Shown piece by piece: positions 42,697 through 51,199 of a stretch of 64,000 bases of DNA (positions are counted from its first letter, which is position 1; each line of letters opens with the position of its first letter). Location of the stretch: assembly GCA_052400665.1 (NCBI GenBank), contig JBQTGK010000003.1. One strand, written 5' to 3'. Made by a program: the position numbers and the translations under genes. Below the pieces are notes generated by a model. That model had not been told where the DNA came from, searched no databases, and was given only the letters and a program-made list of their open reading frames with translations. The stretch comes from JBQTGK01 sp052400665. Lineage in GTDB: Bacteria; Bacteroidota; Bacteroidia; Bacteroidales; Marinifilaceae.

Positions 42697-43767
42697 ATGA
42701 AAAAATTTATAAATAAAGTTGACGATGTTGTTGTTGAACAAATGCAAGGTATGGCTGCAGCACATGCAGATATTAAAATTTGTGTGGAACCAAAATACAT
42801 GTATCGTTCAGATTCACCTAATTCAGAAAAAGTAGCACTCGTTTCGGGTGGTGGTAGTGGTCATGAACCAATGCATGGTGGCTTTGTAGGATTCGGAATG
42901 TTAGATGGAGCCTGTCCGGGAGAAATGTTTACCTCTCCAACTCCCGATCAAATGCTGGAATGTGCCAGCAAAGTAAATGGTGGACCAGGAGTTTTATTTA
43001 TTGTGAAAAATTATACTGGTGATGTGATGAATTTCGATATGGCAACAGAAATGTTACACGAAGAGGGAATTCCCGTGCAAAGTATACTTGTTGATGATGA
43101 TGTTGCTGTTAAAGATAGCCTTTATACTGCAGGAAGACGTGGTGTTGGAACAACAGTATTATTGGAAAAAATTGTTGGTGGAGCAGCCGAAGCAGGATAT
43201 AATTTAGATCAGTGTGCCGATCTTGCCAGAAAAGTAAATACAAATGGCAGATCAATGGGAATTGCATTAACATCTTGTACTGTGCCAGCTGCAGGGAAAC
43301 CAAATTTCGAAATTAGCGATGAAGAAATAGAATTTGGGGTTGGTATTCATGGCGAACCAGGACGCAAAAGAATAGCTCATACTACTGCCGATGAACTTAC
43401 AAGCATGATGGCTAATGGAATTTTGGAAGATGAGGCCTACACAAGAGTGGTTAGAGAATGGGATAGAGTAAAAGGAGAGTGGGAAGAGAAAGAAATTACC
43501 AATGAGCCATTAAAAAAGGGTGATGAGGTAATTGTAATGGTCAATAGTTTAGGAGGAACTCCTCTTTCTGAATTGTATGTTGTATATAGAAAATTAGCAG
43601 AAATTTGTGAAGCAAAAGGAATAAAAATTGTTGAAAAATTGGTTGGTTCCTATATTACTTCTCTGGAAATGCAGGGGTGTACCATTACAATGCTTAAAGC
43701 CGATTCTGAAATTAAGAAATTTTGGAATGCTCCGGTTAACACTCCGGGTATGCGCTGGGGTGTGTAG
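42697..43767 (+). CDS. dhaK: Dihydroxyacetone kinase subunit DhaK
   Basis: This subunit binds dihydroxyacetone covalently and receives phosphate from DhaL, yielding DHAP. The 356-residue protein has the family opening MKKFINKVDDVVVEQMQGM, the phosphate/substrate loop SGGGSGHEPMHGGFVG at residues 50-65 and the hemiaminal-forming histidine in GVGIHGEPGRKR, His218, the same number as in the enterobacterial protein. KNYTGDVMNFDMA is also conserved. Together with dhaL and dhaM downstream it forms a PEP-dependent, not ATP-dependent, kinase. It begins an operon preceded by a LacI-like operator. Confidence 0.96.
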   Translation: MKKFINKVDDVVVEQMQGMAAAHADIKICVEPKYMYRSDSPNSEKVALVSGGGSGHEPMHGGFVGFGMLDGACPGEMFTSPTPDQMLECASKVNGGPGVLFIVKNYTGDVMNFDMATEMLHEEGIPVQSILVDDDVAVKDSLYTAGRRGVGTTVLLEKIVGGAAEAGYNLDQCADLARKVNTNGRSMGIALTSCTVPAAGKPNFEISDEEIEFGVGIHGEPGRKRIAHTTADELTSMMANGILEDEAYTRVVREWDRVKGEWEEKEITNEPLKKGDEVIVMVNSLGGTPLSELYVVYRKLAEICEAKGIKIVEKLVGSYITSLEMQGCTITMLKADSEIKKFWNAPVNTPGMRWGV

Positions 43768-43795
43768 TTTTTTAACTTGAATCATAAAAAAAATA

Positions 43796-43834
43796 AAGTT
43801 GGGATGTCCATTTATATTTGAGGCATCCTGACTT
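43796..43834 (+). other. Hairpin between dhaK and dhaL
   Basis: AAGTTGGGATG (43796-43806) pairs with CATCCTGACTT (43824-43834) over 11 positions, two of them G-T wobbles. No T-tract follows. It may set mRNA stability or relative expression inside the operon rather than terminate it. Confidence 0.5.
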
Positions 43835-43897
43835 ATTATAATAAAATTTGATTCCGATAAATTGGAATTGATATTCTTAATTAATAAAACAAATATC

Positions 43898-44539
43898 ATG
43901 AATGTAATATCGCAGATGCTAATTAATAATTGGTTGAAAGAAATAGCAGTGGTGATGGGGCAAAATAAAGATTACCTTTCTCAGTTGGATGCTGCAATTG
44001 GTGATGCCGATCATGGAATAAATATGAACAGAGGATTCCAAAAAGTTTTGGCAAAAACAGAATCTTTCGAAGGCCAGGATATAGGTGCAATTCTTAAGAA
44101 TACCGGAATGACTTTAATCTCTAGTGTTGGTGGAGCTGCAGGACCACTTTACGGGAAGTTTTTTATGCAAATGGGCATTTCTTTAAAGGGAAAAATGGAA
44201 CTAAGTCTCGAAGACTTAAGTAATGGAATATGCAAAGGATTAGACGGAGTTAAGGGAATAGGAAAAGCCTCGGTGGGCGATAAAACTATGGTAGATGTTT
44301 GGGAACCTGTTGTTAAATCTTTGCAAGAATCGTATAGTGAGAACGAGACATTAGAGTTGGCAGCAGAGAAGATGGCTACAGCTGCTGAGACAGGAATGAA
44401 ATCGACTATTAATATGATTGCTAAAAAAGGACGAGCAAGCTATTTGGGAGAGAGAAGCATTGGACATCAGGATCCGGGAGCAACCTCTTCATGTTTAATT
44501 GTAAAGATATTACAGGATATTATTATTGAAAATAAATAG
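43898..44539 (+). CDS. dhaL: Dihydroxyacetone kinase ADP-binding subunit DhaL
   Basis: In PTS-type kinases DhaL carries a tightly bound ADP that is rephosphorylated by DhaM and then phosphorylates dihydroxyacetone on DhaK. The protein has 213 residues from ATG 43898 (MNVISQMLI); an upstream TTG start at 43862 is rejected. The two-magnesium site DAAIGDADHGINMNRGF gives Asp31, Asp36 and Asp38, nearly the same numbering as known DhaL. SSVGGAAGPLYGKFF and the C-terminal YLGERSIGHQDPGATSS complete the nucleotide-binding site. DhaM starts six bases after its stop. Confidence 0.95.
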   Translation: MNVISQMLINNWLKEIAVVMGQNKDYLSQLDAAIGDADHGINMNRGFQKVLAKTESFEGQDIGAILKNTGMTLISSVGGAAGPLYGKFFMQMGISLKGKMELSLEDLSNGICKGLDGVKGIGKASVGDKTMVDVWEPVVKSLQESYSENETLELAAEKMATAAETGMKSTINMIAKKGRASYLGERSIGHQDPGATSSCLIVKILQDIIIENK

Positions 44540-44545
44540 GAAAAA

Positions 44546-47029
44546 ATGATAGGGCTGGTAATTGTTTCGCACAGTAAGATGTTGGCAGAGGGAGTAAAAG
44601 AACTTGCTTTACAAATGGGACAGAATAAGGTGAAGATTGAGGCTGCTGGAGGAATCGATGATGATGAAAATCCCATTGGCACCGATCCAATGAAAATAGA
44701 AGAGGCTATTCGAGGGGCTTATTCAGAGGATGGAGTGCTCGTATTAATGGATATTGGAAGTGCCATTATGAGTGCCGAAATTGCTTTGGAATTTTTGGAA
44801 GATGATATTCGAAATAAAGTAGTTTTGTGTGAAGCTCCTTTGGTTGAAGGTGCTATTGCTGCTGCTGCTCAAGCCATGTCTGGTTCCAATTTGAAAGAAG
44901 TAATTAACGAGGCAAAGAATTCCTTACAAGCTAAAAATGTTCTTTTACAGGATGAGGAAAATCAGGAAATAATTCCCGATGAGAAGAATACCGAATTGGA
45001 AACAGCTACGCGTAACTTACAAATTATTGTTCCCAATAAGCTGGGTTTGCACGCCAGACCAGCAGCTAAACTAATCGAAATTGTAAATACTTTCGAAGCT
45101 CATGCTCTTGTAGCTGTAGACGATAAAAAGCCGGTTTCGGCTTCAAGTATAAGTTTGGTGGGTACTTTAGGTGCAAAGCAGGGTGAAATATTAAACTTTA
45201 CTCTCTCAGGAAAAGATACAGATAAGCTGGAAAAAGCATTGCTGGATTTTCAGGCATCTAATTTTGGTGATGAGGATAAAGAAATTATTGATTCTTCCAA
45301 AACAGTAGAGAAGGTAAAGTCTGAATCCGAAGGAATTCAGGGTATTGCGGCTTCTTCTGGAATTGCTATTGCTAAAGCAATTTGGTTTAAAAAGGATCTT
45401 CCAGTTATTGAAAAAGAACATATTAATAATGTTGAACATGAAATTATACTTTTACAGGAGGCCATTAAACGTGTAAGTAACGATTTGGATTCTATTCAGC
45501 AAAAAATAGCTAATAAACTTAAGGATAATGAGGCTCAGATACTTGATTTTCATAAGCTTCTTTTGAAGGATCAGGATTTGTACGAGTCTGTTGTAAATAT
45601 GATCAGAGAGAAATTTGTGAAGGCCTCTTTTGCCTGGTCGTGCCAAGTTAAAAAACTGGAAAAGCAGTATTTGGCTATGAGTAATGAGTACCTGCGCGAA
45701 CGTGCTTTGGATGTGGTGGAGATTGGAAATAAAGTTCTTCTTGAACTTTTAGGAGAGCCTAAAAGTAAAATAGTTCTTAAAGAAGAATGTATTATTGTTA
45801 CCGATGAACTAGGGCCAGCCGAAACAATGGATTTAGATTTGAATTTGCTTAAAGGGATTGTTACCAGGGCTGGAGGAGAAACTTCTCATTCGGCAATTTT
45901 GGCTCGTTCGCTTGGTATTCCTGCCATTGTGGGACTTGGCGATCAAATCGATAAAATCCCGAATAAGGAAACTCTTGCTATTGATGGTGTTTCTGGTGAA
46001 ATCTGGACGAAAAATCATTCCAACATAATTGACGATTTAAGAAAACGCAAAAAAATAGATGATGAAATGCGAGAGAGTTCGCAGGCGAAAGCCAAAGCTC
46101 CTGCTTGCACAAAAGATGGAAAAACTTTTCAGATATTAGCAAATGTAAGTGGTGCAAAAGAAGCGAAAATTGCATTCGAAAATGGCGCCGAAGGTGTAGG
46201 TTTATTTAGAACAGAATTTTTGTTCATGAATCGGGATGAAATGCCATCTGAAGAGGAACAATATCAGGCATACAAAGAAGTTTGTATGAGTATGAAAGGA
46301 TATTCTGTTTGCATAAGAACCTTGGATGTGGGTGGAGACAAGCCAATTCCATATTTGGATATTCCAGAGGAGAATAATCCATTTTTAGGACTACGGGGAA
46401 TTCGTTATTGTTTACAGAATACTGAACTTTTTAAAACACAATTGCGTGCAATTTGTCGTTTATCGGCCAACTATAATGTTCGAATAATGTATCCAATGGT
46501 TGGTGTTATTGAAGAAGTTATTTCGGCCAATATGCTTTTACGTGAGGTTCAGCAGGATCTGTTAAAAGAAGGAATAGATTTTTCACCCAATATGAGTGTA
46601 GGAGTGATGATGGAAGTACCTTCGAGCATCTTTTTTATTCCTCAATTGGCAAATGAATTAGATTTTTTAAGCATAGGAACAAATGATCTTACCCAGTATT
46701 TACTGGCTTTAGATCGCGATAATAGTAGTGTTGCAAAATATCACAGCCCATTTCATCCGGCAGTATTAGAGGCAATAAGAGAGATTTTAATGCGTTCGAA
46801 AAAAGCCGGTCTCGAGGTAAGTATGTGTGGAGAGCTTGCAGGAAATATAAAAGCTACCAATTTATTACTTGCCTTAGGACTTGAGAAGTTTAGCATGAAT
46901 GGACCAGCAATACCGGCTGTAAAAGAGAGAATCAGGGAAATTAATTTTTCTGGGCATAAATTACTTAAGGATAAACTTAGTCCAATTCGTACTCTTAACG
47001 AACTAAAAAGTGCTATTGGGCAGTCTTAA
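44546..47029 (+). CDS. dhaM: DhaM-HPr-Enzyme I fusion (complete PTS relay for dihydroxyacetone kinase)
   Basis: The 827-residue protein joins three phosphotransferase modules. Residues 1 to about 125 are the mannose-type EIIA/DhaM domain, with active His9 in IVSHSKMLAEG and the MDIGSAIMS segment. Residues 157-240 are HPr, active His169 in KLGLHARPAAK. From about 264 to the end is Enzyme I: start GIAASSGIAIAKA, active His448 in AGGETSHSAILAR, PEP-binding GLFRTEFLFM with Arg555, and catalytic SMCGELAGN with Cys761. Enterobacterial DhaM stops after a partial EI; here the C-terminal PEP-binding domain is present. The protein could therefore carry phosphate from PEP all the way to DhaL by itself. 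It ends the dha operon and is preceded by a usable RBS (AGGAAAAA). Confidence 0.95.
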   Translation: MIGLVIVSHSKMLAEGVKELALQMGQNKVKIEAAGGIDDDENPIGTDPMKIEEAIRGAYSEDGVLVLMDIGSAIMSAEIALEFLEDDIRNKVVLCEAPLVEGAIAAAAQAMSGSNLKEVINEAKNSLQAKNVLLQDEENQEIIPDEKNTELETATRNLQIIVPNKLGLHARPAAKLIEIVNTFEAHALVAVDDKKPVSASSISLVGTLGAKQGEILNFTLSGKDTDKLEKALLDFQASNFGDEDKEIIDSSKTVEKVKSESEGIQGIAASSGIAIAKAIWFKKDLPVIEKEHINNVEHEIILLQEAIKRVSNDLDSIQQKIANKLKDNEAQILDFHKLLLKDQDLYESVVNMIREKFVKASFAWSCQVKKLEKQYLAMSNEYLRERALDVVEIGNKVLLELLGEPKSKIVLKEECIIVTDELGPAETMDLDLNLLKGIVTRAGGETSHSAILARSLGIPAIVGLGDQIDKIPNKETLAIDGVSGEIWTKNHSNIIDDLRKRKKIDDEMRESSQAKAKAPACTKDGKTFQILANVSGAKEAKIAFENGAEGVGLFRTEFLFMNRDEMPSEEEQYQAYKEVCMSMKGYSVCIRTLDVGGDKPIPYLDIPEENNPFLGLRGIRYCLQNTELFKTQLRAICRLSANYNVRIMYPMVGVIEEVISANMLLREVQQDLLKEGIDFSPNMSVGVMMEVPSSIFFIPQLANELDFLSIGTNDLTQYLLALDRDNSSVAKYHSPFHPAVLEAIREILMRSKKAGLEVSMCGELAGNIKATNLLLALGLEKFSMNGPAIPAVKERIREINFSGHKLLKDKLSPIRTLNELKSAIGQS

Positions 47030-47088
47030 GATTTATAAATGCTAAAAGTTGATTAAAAATTTTAACTTCATAACAAATTAATGGATTT

Positions 47089-47130
47089 ACAGTATTGCAA
47101 GTTTGCTTTGTTTTAAACTTGCAATACTGT
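47089..47130. terminator. 16-bp perfect hairpin between dhaM and the AraC gene
   Basis: ACAGTATTGCAAGTTT (47089-47104) and AAACTTGCAATACTGT (47115-47130) form a perfect stem with a 10-base loop. Only three T follow (TTTCC), so termination is plausible but not certain. It lies 22 bases before the GTG start of the AraC gene and could equally be an operator or a 5'-UTR structure. Confidence 0.6.
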
Positions 47131-47151
47131 TTCCAAACAAAATAAACAGCA

Positions 47152-48030
47152 GTGATTAGCAAGGAACTTAAAGCATATTTTGAACAATCGGAGGTCTGCA
47201 AAATTTTAGAATCCGATCAGCAATATATTGTTTATTATTCCAATACTAATCAGGAAATTTTAGAGAAATTTTTTATTGGTGAGCATACCTTAATGTTTAT
47301 TTTAAAAGGTAATAAAGGTGTTGTTACGCCAAATCATTATTATCGGGTAGAGGAAGGCGAAGCTATTTTTATTAAAAAGGGGTCCATTCTTGTAAATGAA
47401 AAATTATTGCAGGGAAATCAAAATTCGGGTATTTTCATTTTCTTAAAAGAGGATTTTATAATAGAGTTTGTAGATAAGTACAAACACATGCTTCATTCTT
47501 CAGAAGCCCTTGATATAGAGACTTGGGGAGCTTATCAATATCAAATGGATTCCTGGATGCAAGTGTATATTTCTTCTTTGATTTCGTATTTTCAGGTTCT
47601 TCCGCCACCTGCCCCCGAATTGTTAAGTAACAAATTAAACGAGCTTCTTTTGGTTCTGATACTTGGACAGGAACGCAGCTATTTTATAAGCTTTTTAAGA
47701 GAGATTCTAATGGTTCGTCAATCGGCTATCGATACGGTTTTGCAATCGAATATTTATCGTAACTTAAATGTTGAACATTTGGCATTTCTCTCCAACAAAA
47801 GCTTGTCTCAGTTTAAGCGCGAATTTAAAAAGAAATACAATGACAGTCCAGCCAATTGGATACGAACAAAACGTTTGGAGTACTCTTCACATTTGCTAAT
47901 TAGTACCGATAAATCGGTAAATGATATTTGCTGGGATTCTGGTTTTTCTAATGTTTCTCATTTTTGCCAGCTTTTTCAAAAACATTATGGTAATTCTCCA
48001 TTAAAATACCGCCATTTAATACGCGATTAG
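47152..48030 (+). CDS. AraC-family transcriptional regulator
   Basis: This is a 292-residue regulator. The N-terminal half is a cupin-like effector domain (GEHTLMFILKGNKGVVTPNHYYRVEEGEAIFIKKGSI). The C-terminal 100 residues hold two helix-turn-helix units: NVEHLAFLSNKSLSQFKREFKKKY, followed by SPANWIRTKRLEYSSHLL, then SVNDICWDSGFSNVSHFCQLFQKHYGNSPLKYR. The start must be GTG at 47152, since an in-frame TAA lies nine bases upstream and the next ATG is inside the cupin domain. It follows the dha operon and precedes an exported protein gene on the same strand. It may control either; the sequence does not decide. Confidence 0.9.
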   Translation: MISKELKAYFEQSEVCKILESDQQYIVYYSNTNQEILEKFFIGEHTLMFILKGNKGVVTPNHYYRVEEGEAIFIKKGSILVNEKLLQGNQNSGIFIFLKEDFIIEFVDKYKHMLHSSEALDIETWGAYQYQMDSWMQVYISSLISYFQVLPPPAPELLSNKLNELLLVLILGQERSYFISFLREILMVRQSAIDTVLQSNIYRNLNVEHLAFLSNKSLSQFKREFKKKYNDSPANWIRTKRLEYSSHLLISTDKSVNDICWDSGFSNVSHFCQLFQKHYGNSPLKYRHLIRD

Positions 48031-48236
48031 TATCAAGTTATTTTGCCCTGGTTTTAGTACTTGTTTTTAAGTTTATATGCACATAGCTTTTTCTGTAACT
48101 ACCTAAATTAAAATAGCTCAAACTTTATTGTTTAGTCTGTAGATATTTTAATAGCTGAAATAAAATGATTTAATTTAGATTGTGTAAAGCAATAAAAAGC
48201 AGTAACTTAAGTATTATTCACAAAAAACTGGCTATT

Positions 48237-49019
48237 ATGAGAAAAATATTATTGTTTATTGCTATGGCTTTGTTTTATACTGTTGGCATGGCTCAGTCTG
48301 AACGTTTTTTAGTGTTTGAGTTTATGAAGGTTGCCGATGGTATGGATACAGATTATTGGGAAACCGAAACATTCTTTGAGAAAATTCACGAGCAACGATT
48401 AGAAAGTGGAGAAATACAATCCTGGGATCTTTGGTCGCTAAAGCCAGGAGGAACAGAGCAGGGATATCAGTACTTAACCGTTACAGTTTATAACGATCCT
48501 GTTAAAGCAATGGCAGGAGGTGATACATTCGAAGCGGCTAAAAAGGCTTATCCTGATATGAGAGATGAGGAGTTAAAAATTAAATTAAAGGAGAGTCTTA
48601 GTTCTCGGGAATTAAGCAAAAGAATATTTCTAAAACTTGTAAAGTCGACTGAAGATAATTTTAAAATGGGAGTAGGATCGGTAATGCGAATGAATTTTAT
48701 GGAGGCTGTCGAAGGGAAATTTCAAGAATACGAACAAGCTGAATTAGATGTGTTTTTACCAATTCATCAGAAAAAAGTAAATGAAGAAAGCTTGAGTCAC
48801 TGGGCACTTGCCAGAGTTTTAATGCCTTCGGGTAGTAAAGCAAGAATGACTCACATGACTTTTGATTGGTTTAATGGATATTTGCATTATTTCGATACTT
48901 ATGGTCATCATCAAGCGTTTAATGTTGATGTGGAAACACAGAAAAAAATTGATGCGGCAATTAAGCTAAGAGATTTGAACTGGACTTATTTGGCCACCTT
49001 GAAAAAGACTGTGAAGTAG
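48237..49019 (+). CDS. Exported protein of unknown function
   Basis: This is a 260-residue protein with a signal peptide (MRKILLFIAMALFYTVGMAQ), chosen from ATG 48237 because the upstream extension to 48180 would bury the signal. The mature part seems to be two tandem related halves. The first starts near RFLVFEFMKVADGMDTDYWETETFFEKIHEQR. The second is around SVMRMNFMEAVEGKFQEYEQAELDVFLPIHQKK, each followed by a Trp-containing strand (SWDLWSL, HWALARV). This is the layout of a duplicated ferredoxin-like (dimeric alpha-beta barrel) fold, a tentative reading. No catalytic motif is recognised. A terminator follows at 49081. Confidence 0.7.
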   Translation: MRKILLFIAMALFYTVGMAQSERFLVFEFMKVADGMDTDYWETETFFEKIHEQRLESGEIQSWDLWSLKPGGTEQGYQYLTVTVYNDPVKAMAGGDTFEAAKKAYPDMRDEELKIKLKESLSSRELSKRIFLKLVKSTEDNFKMGVGSVMRMNFMEAVEGKFQEYEQAELDVFLPIHQKKVNEESLSHWALARVLMPSGSKARMTHMTFDWFNGYLHYFDTYGHHQAFNVDVETQKKIDAAIKLRDLNWTYLATLKKTVK

Positions 49020-49080
49020 CAGCTCTAAAATTGGAATTCCGATTTTAGTTTTACTTTCGGGTTTTACAATAAAAATATAA

Positions 49081-49112
49081 AGAAGAGACGCAGCTAGTTG
49101 CGTCTTTTCTTA
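49081..49112. terminator. Terminator between convergent genes
   Basis: AAGAAGAGACGCA (49081-49093) pairs with TGCGTCTTTTCTT (49100-49112), 13 bp including one G-T wobble, with a 6-base loop. The T-rich 3' arm serves the plus-strand gene. The A-rich 5' arm gives a T-rich tail on the minus strand, so it may be bidirectional. Confidence 0.85.
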
Positions 49113-49169
49113 TTTTATAAAGCTTGTTCAATTCGAAGTTTAATTCGCTGTGGAATTTTAGTATAAGCT

Positions 49170-50012
49170 TTAGGCGTTAATTTGAATCATTACCAAACTG
49201 GCATCATCCATTTTTTTTAAACGAGGATAAGTTTTGCATAAAGAATCTTTCTTCTGAAGATTTCTAATATCCGCAAGAATTTTATCAGCAGAACTGTTTT
49301 TTAACTGTTTGTAAAAATCTATGGCATCGGAACTTAAATTGAAATGTTCGTAATGTTCTGCAAAGCCATCGGTAAAAGAACAAATATTACGAATCTGATT
49401 TTTCGGAAAAGAAAGAATCTGATTATTATTTAATAGTAGCTTATCAAAACCTAAAATATCATAACCATTTGCTGTGTTTTTTAATTTTCTGTTTTCCATA
49501 AGAAGCTGTTGTATTAATAGTTTTGATTCTTCCGATTCGGCAATATTCTGTTGCTGTAAAGTATTTAATTTATGAATAACTTTATTATCTAGTTTAGAAA
49601 CTCTCGAATCGTAAATACAGCATATTTTTTTATTTGTAAACTCAATAACATTTGTACAATCGCCAATATTTATCAGAATTATCTCTTCTGCTTTTTCAAT
49701 AATAAAAACCATCGAGGCCGAAGGTTCATTTAGTTTTTGTGCTTTGTAGCCCAGTAACTTATAATGCCTTTGTCGAATTTCAGAAAGCATATCATTAATA
49801 AAATCCTGATAATTGACTTTTATATCGAAGCGATTATGGATAAAATCAACAACTTCGTTTACAAACCAAACAGCATCGCTTGTAGCCTTGGGAATTAGTT
49901 TTTTTTCAAGTCCGGTCGATCCATCAAGTAATACAATAATACTATTTCCGGTGTATATTTTGTCTTCGTTAAATAAGTTACCCTTGGATGTAATTTGATT
50001 AAGAATTTTCAT
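49170..50012 (-). CDS. PP2C-like serine/threonine phosphatase domain protein
   Basis: The 280-residue protein has the metal-binding landmarks of the PP2C/SpoIIE superfamily: LLDGSTGLEKK (Asp30) near the start, ILINIGDCTNVIEF in the middle, CSFTDGFAEHY at about residue 220, and a C-terminal DDASLVMIQ. The DGS and DDASL pattern with GD between them is that of metal-dependent protein phosphatases, although the overall sequence is divergent. The ATG at 50012 is chosen because the in-frame TTG at 50051 lies inside the upstream gene. The seven-base gap to that TPR membrane-protein gene implies an operon. It probably dephosphorylates a partner at the membrane (inference). Confidence 0.75.
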   Translation of the reverse strand: MKILNQITSKGNLFNEDKIYTGNSIIVLLDGSTGLEKKLIPKATSDAVWFVNEVVDFIHNRFDIKVNYQDFINDMLSEIRQRHYKLLGYKAQKLNEPSASMVFIIEKAEEIILINIGDCTNVIEFTNKKICCIYDSRVSKLDNKVIHKLNTLQQQNIAESEESKLLIQQLLMENRKLKNTANGYDILGFDKLLLNNNQILSFPKNQIRNICSFTDGFAEHYEHFNLSSDAIDFYKQLKNSSADKILADIRNLQKKDSLCKTYPRLKKMDDASLVMIQINA

Positions 50013-50019
50013 AAACAGT

Positions 50020-51048
50020 TTAACTTGTAAATATTTTTGTAAGTAAAACAATTAATGCACCTAAAACAAATACAATTAAACTTGGAACCGATTTTTTATT
50101 CCACCCGTGTAAAACAAAGCCAAATCCTCCAAAAACAGCTATTAATGCGCCAAACAGAACAATTATAAGACTACTTGCCTGGTTGAAAGTTTGTTTGTTA
50201 ACAATTTGTATACTTCCAATTGTGAAACTTACAATGGCAGCAAAGAAACCTAGAAATTCAAGATTTTTAATGTTTACTTCTTTAAATTTTTGATCGATTT
50301 CGGTCTTAGATTGTTCAATAAGTTTTTTATTACTAATAAGGTTGTTGTTAAGTTCGGCTTTTTGTTGGTTCGATTGAACTAAAAGCAGATAATACTGATA
50401 GTTTCCTAATCGCACAACATAATCTGATTTACTCGAATCTTCAATATCTATGGCTCTTTTAATATTTTCTCTGGCAGCAATATAATCTCCTGTAAAGGCA
50501 AGTATTCTTCCTTTGGTGCAATAATATTTGGCATAATTTGGATCCAGTTCTATTGCATCGTGTATGGCCTCAACAGCTTTTTCTATCCAATTTTCTTTAA
50601 TCGTATCTTGTGTTTTCGAATCGGAATCTTCAATTGCAGAGATTACTGTTTCGGCAAAGTTATGCACAATACCTGCATTGTGGCGAATATTTAAATAGGC
50701 TTCGTACGATTTTTGAATTACACGAATAACATCGCGTCCAATTCCTTTTTCTTTAAGGTATAAAACAATAAGGTGAGGCCATGTGGCATTATCTCTAAAT
50801 TCACTTTCGTGATGTAGTACCAGTTTTTCGAGCAAACTAATATCTTTTTTGCGTCTGTAAAGAATCGATAATCCATAAAAAGCTGCATATCTTAATTTTT
50901 CCTCTGCATCAGATTCTAATATTTCACTTAAGTTTTTTCTAAGCTCATTATTATCTTCTCTTTCCACCAGTGAGGTTAAAGCAACTTCGAAATTACGATG
51001 TGTTTGCTCAGGCAATTTACCTAAGATGTTTAGATACTTATTATGCAT
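50020..51048 (-). CDS. TPR-containing membrane protein paired with the PP2C-like gene
   Basis: The 342-residue protein is not assigned to a named family. Residues 1-200 are helical. A TPR-like repeat is recognisable at AIELDPNYAKYYCTKGRILAFTGDYIAARENIKRAI (first part about residue 165). A coiled-coil-prone segment (QKAELNNNLISNKKLIEQS, then KTEIDQKFKEV) leads to three C-terminal hydrophobic helices, FFAAIVSFTIGSIQIV, SLIIVLFGALIAVFGGF and LIVFVLGALIVLLT. No signal peptide is seen, so the helical part is cytoplasmic. It is cotranscribed with the PP2C-like gene, suggesting a membrane scaffold for the phosphatase. Confidence 0.75.
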   Translation of the reverse strand: MHNKYLNILGKLPEQTHRNFEVALTSLVEREDNNELRKNLSEILESDAEEKLRYAAFYGLSILYRRKKDISLLEKLVLHHESEFRDNATWPHLIVLYLKEKGIGRDVIRVIQKSYEAYLNIRHNAGIVHNFAETVISAIEDSDSKTQDTIKENWIEKAVEAIHDAIELDPNYAKYYCTKGRILAFTGDYIAARENIKRAIDIEDSSKSDYVVRLGNYQYYLLLVQSNQQKAELNNNLISNKKLIEQSKTEIDQKFKEVNIKNLEFLGFFAAIVSFTIGSIQIVNKQTFNQASSLIIVLFGALIAVFGGFGFVLHGWNKKSVPSLIVFVLGALIVLLTKIFTS

Positions 51049-51199
51049 GAATGGAATGTTAAAAGTGTATTTTTTTCTTGAAAGTAAGCTAATTTATGAA
51101 ATGAAGATAGTTTAACAAAATTGCTTGCTTGAGAATTTAATTTTAAAATTCTATTTAAAGAAAATCTAAGTAATGGAAAAAAGACTAACTGTTTTCTTA

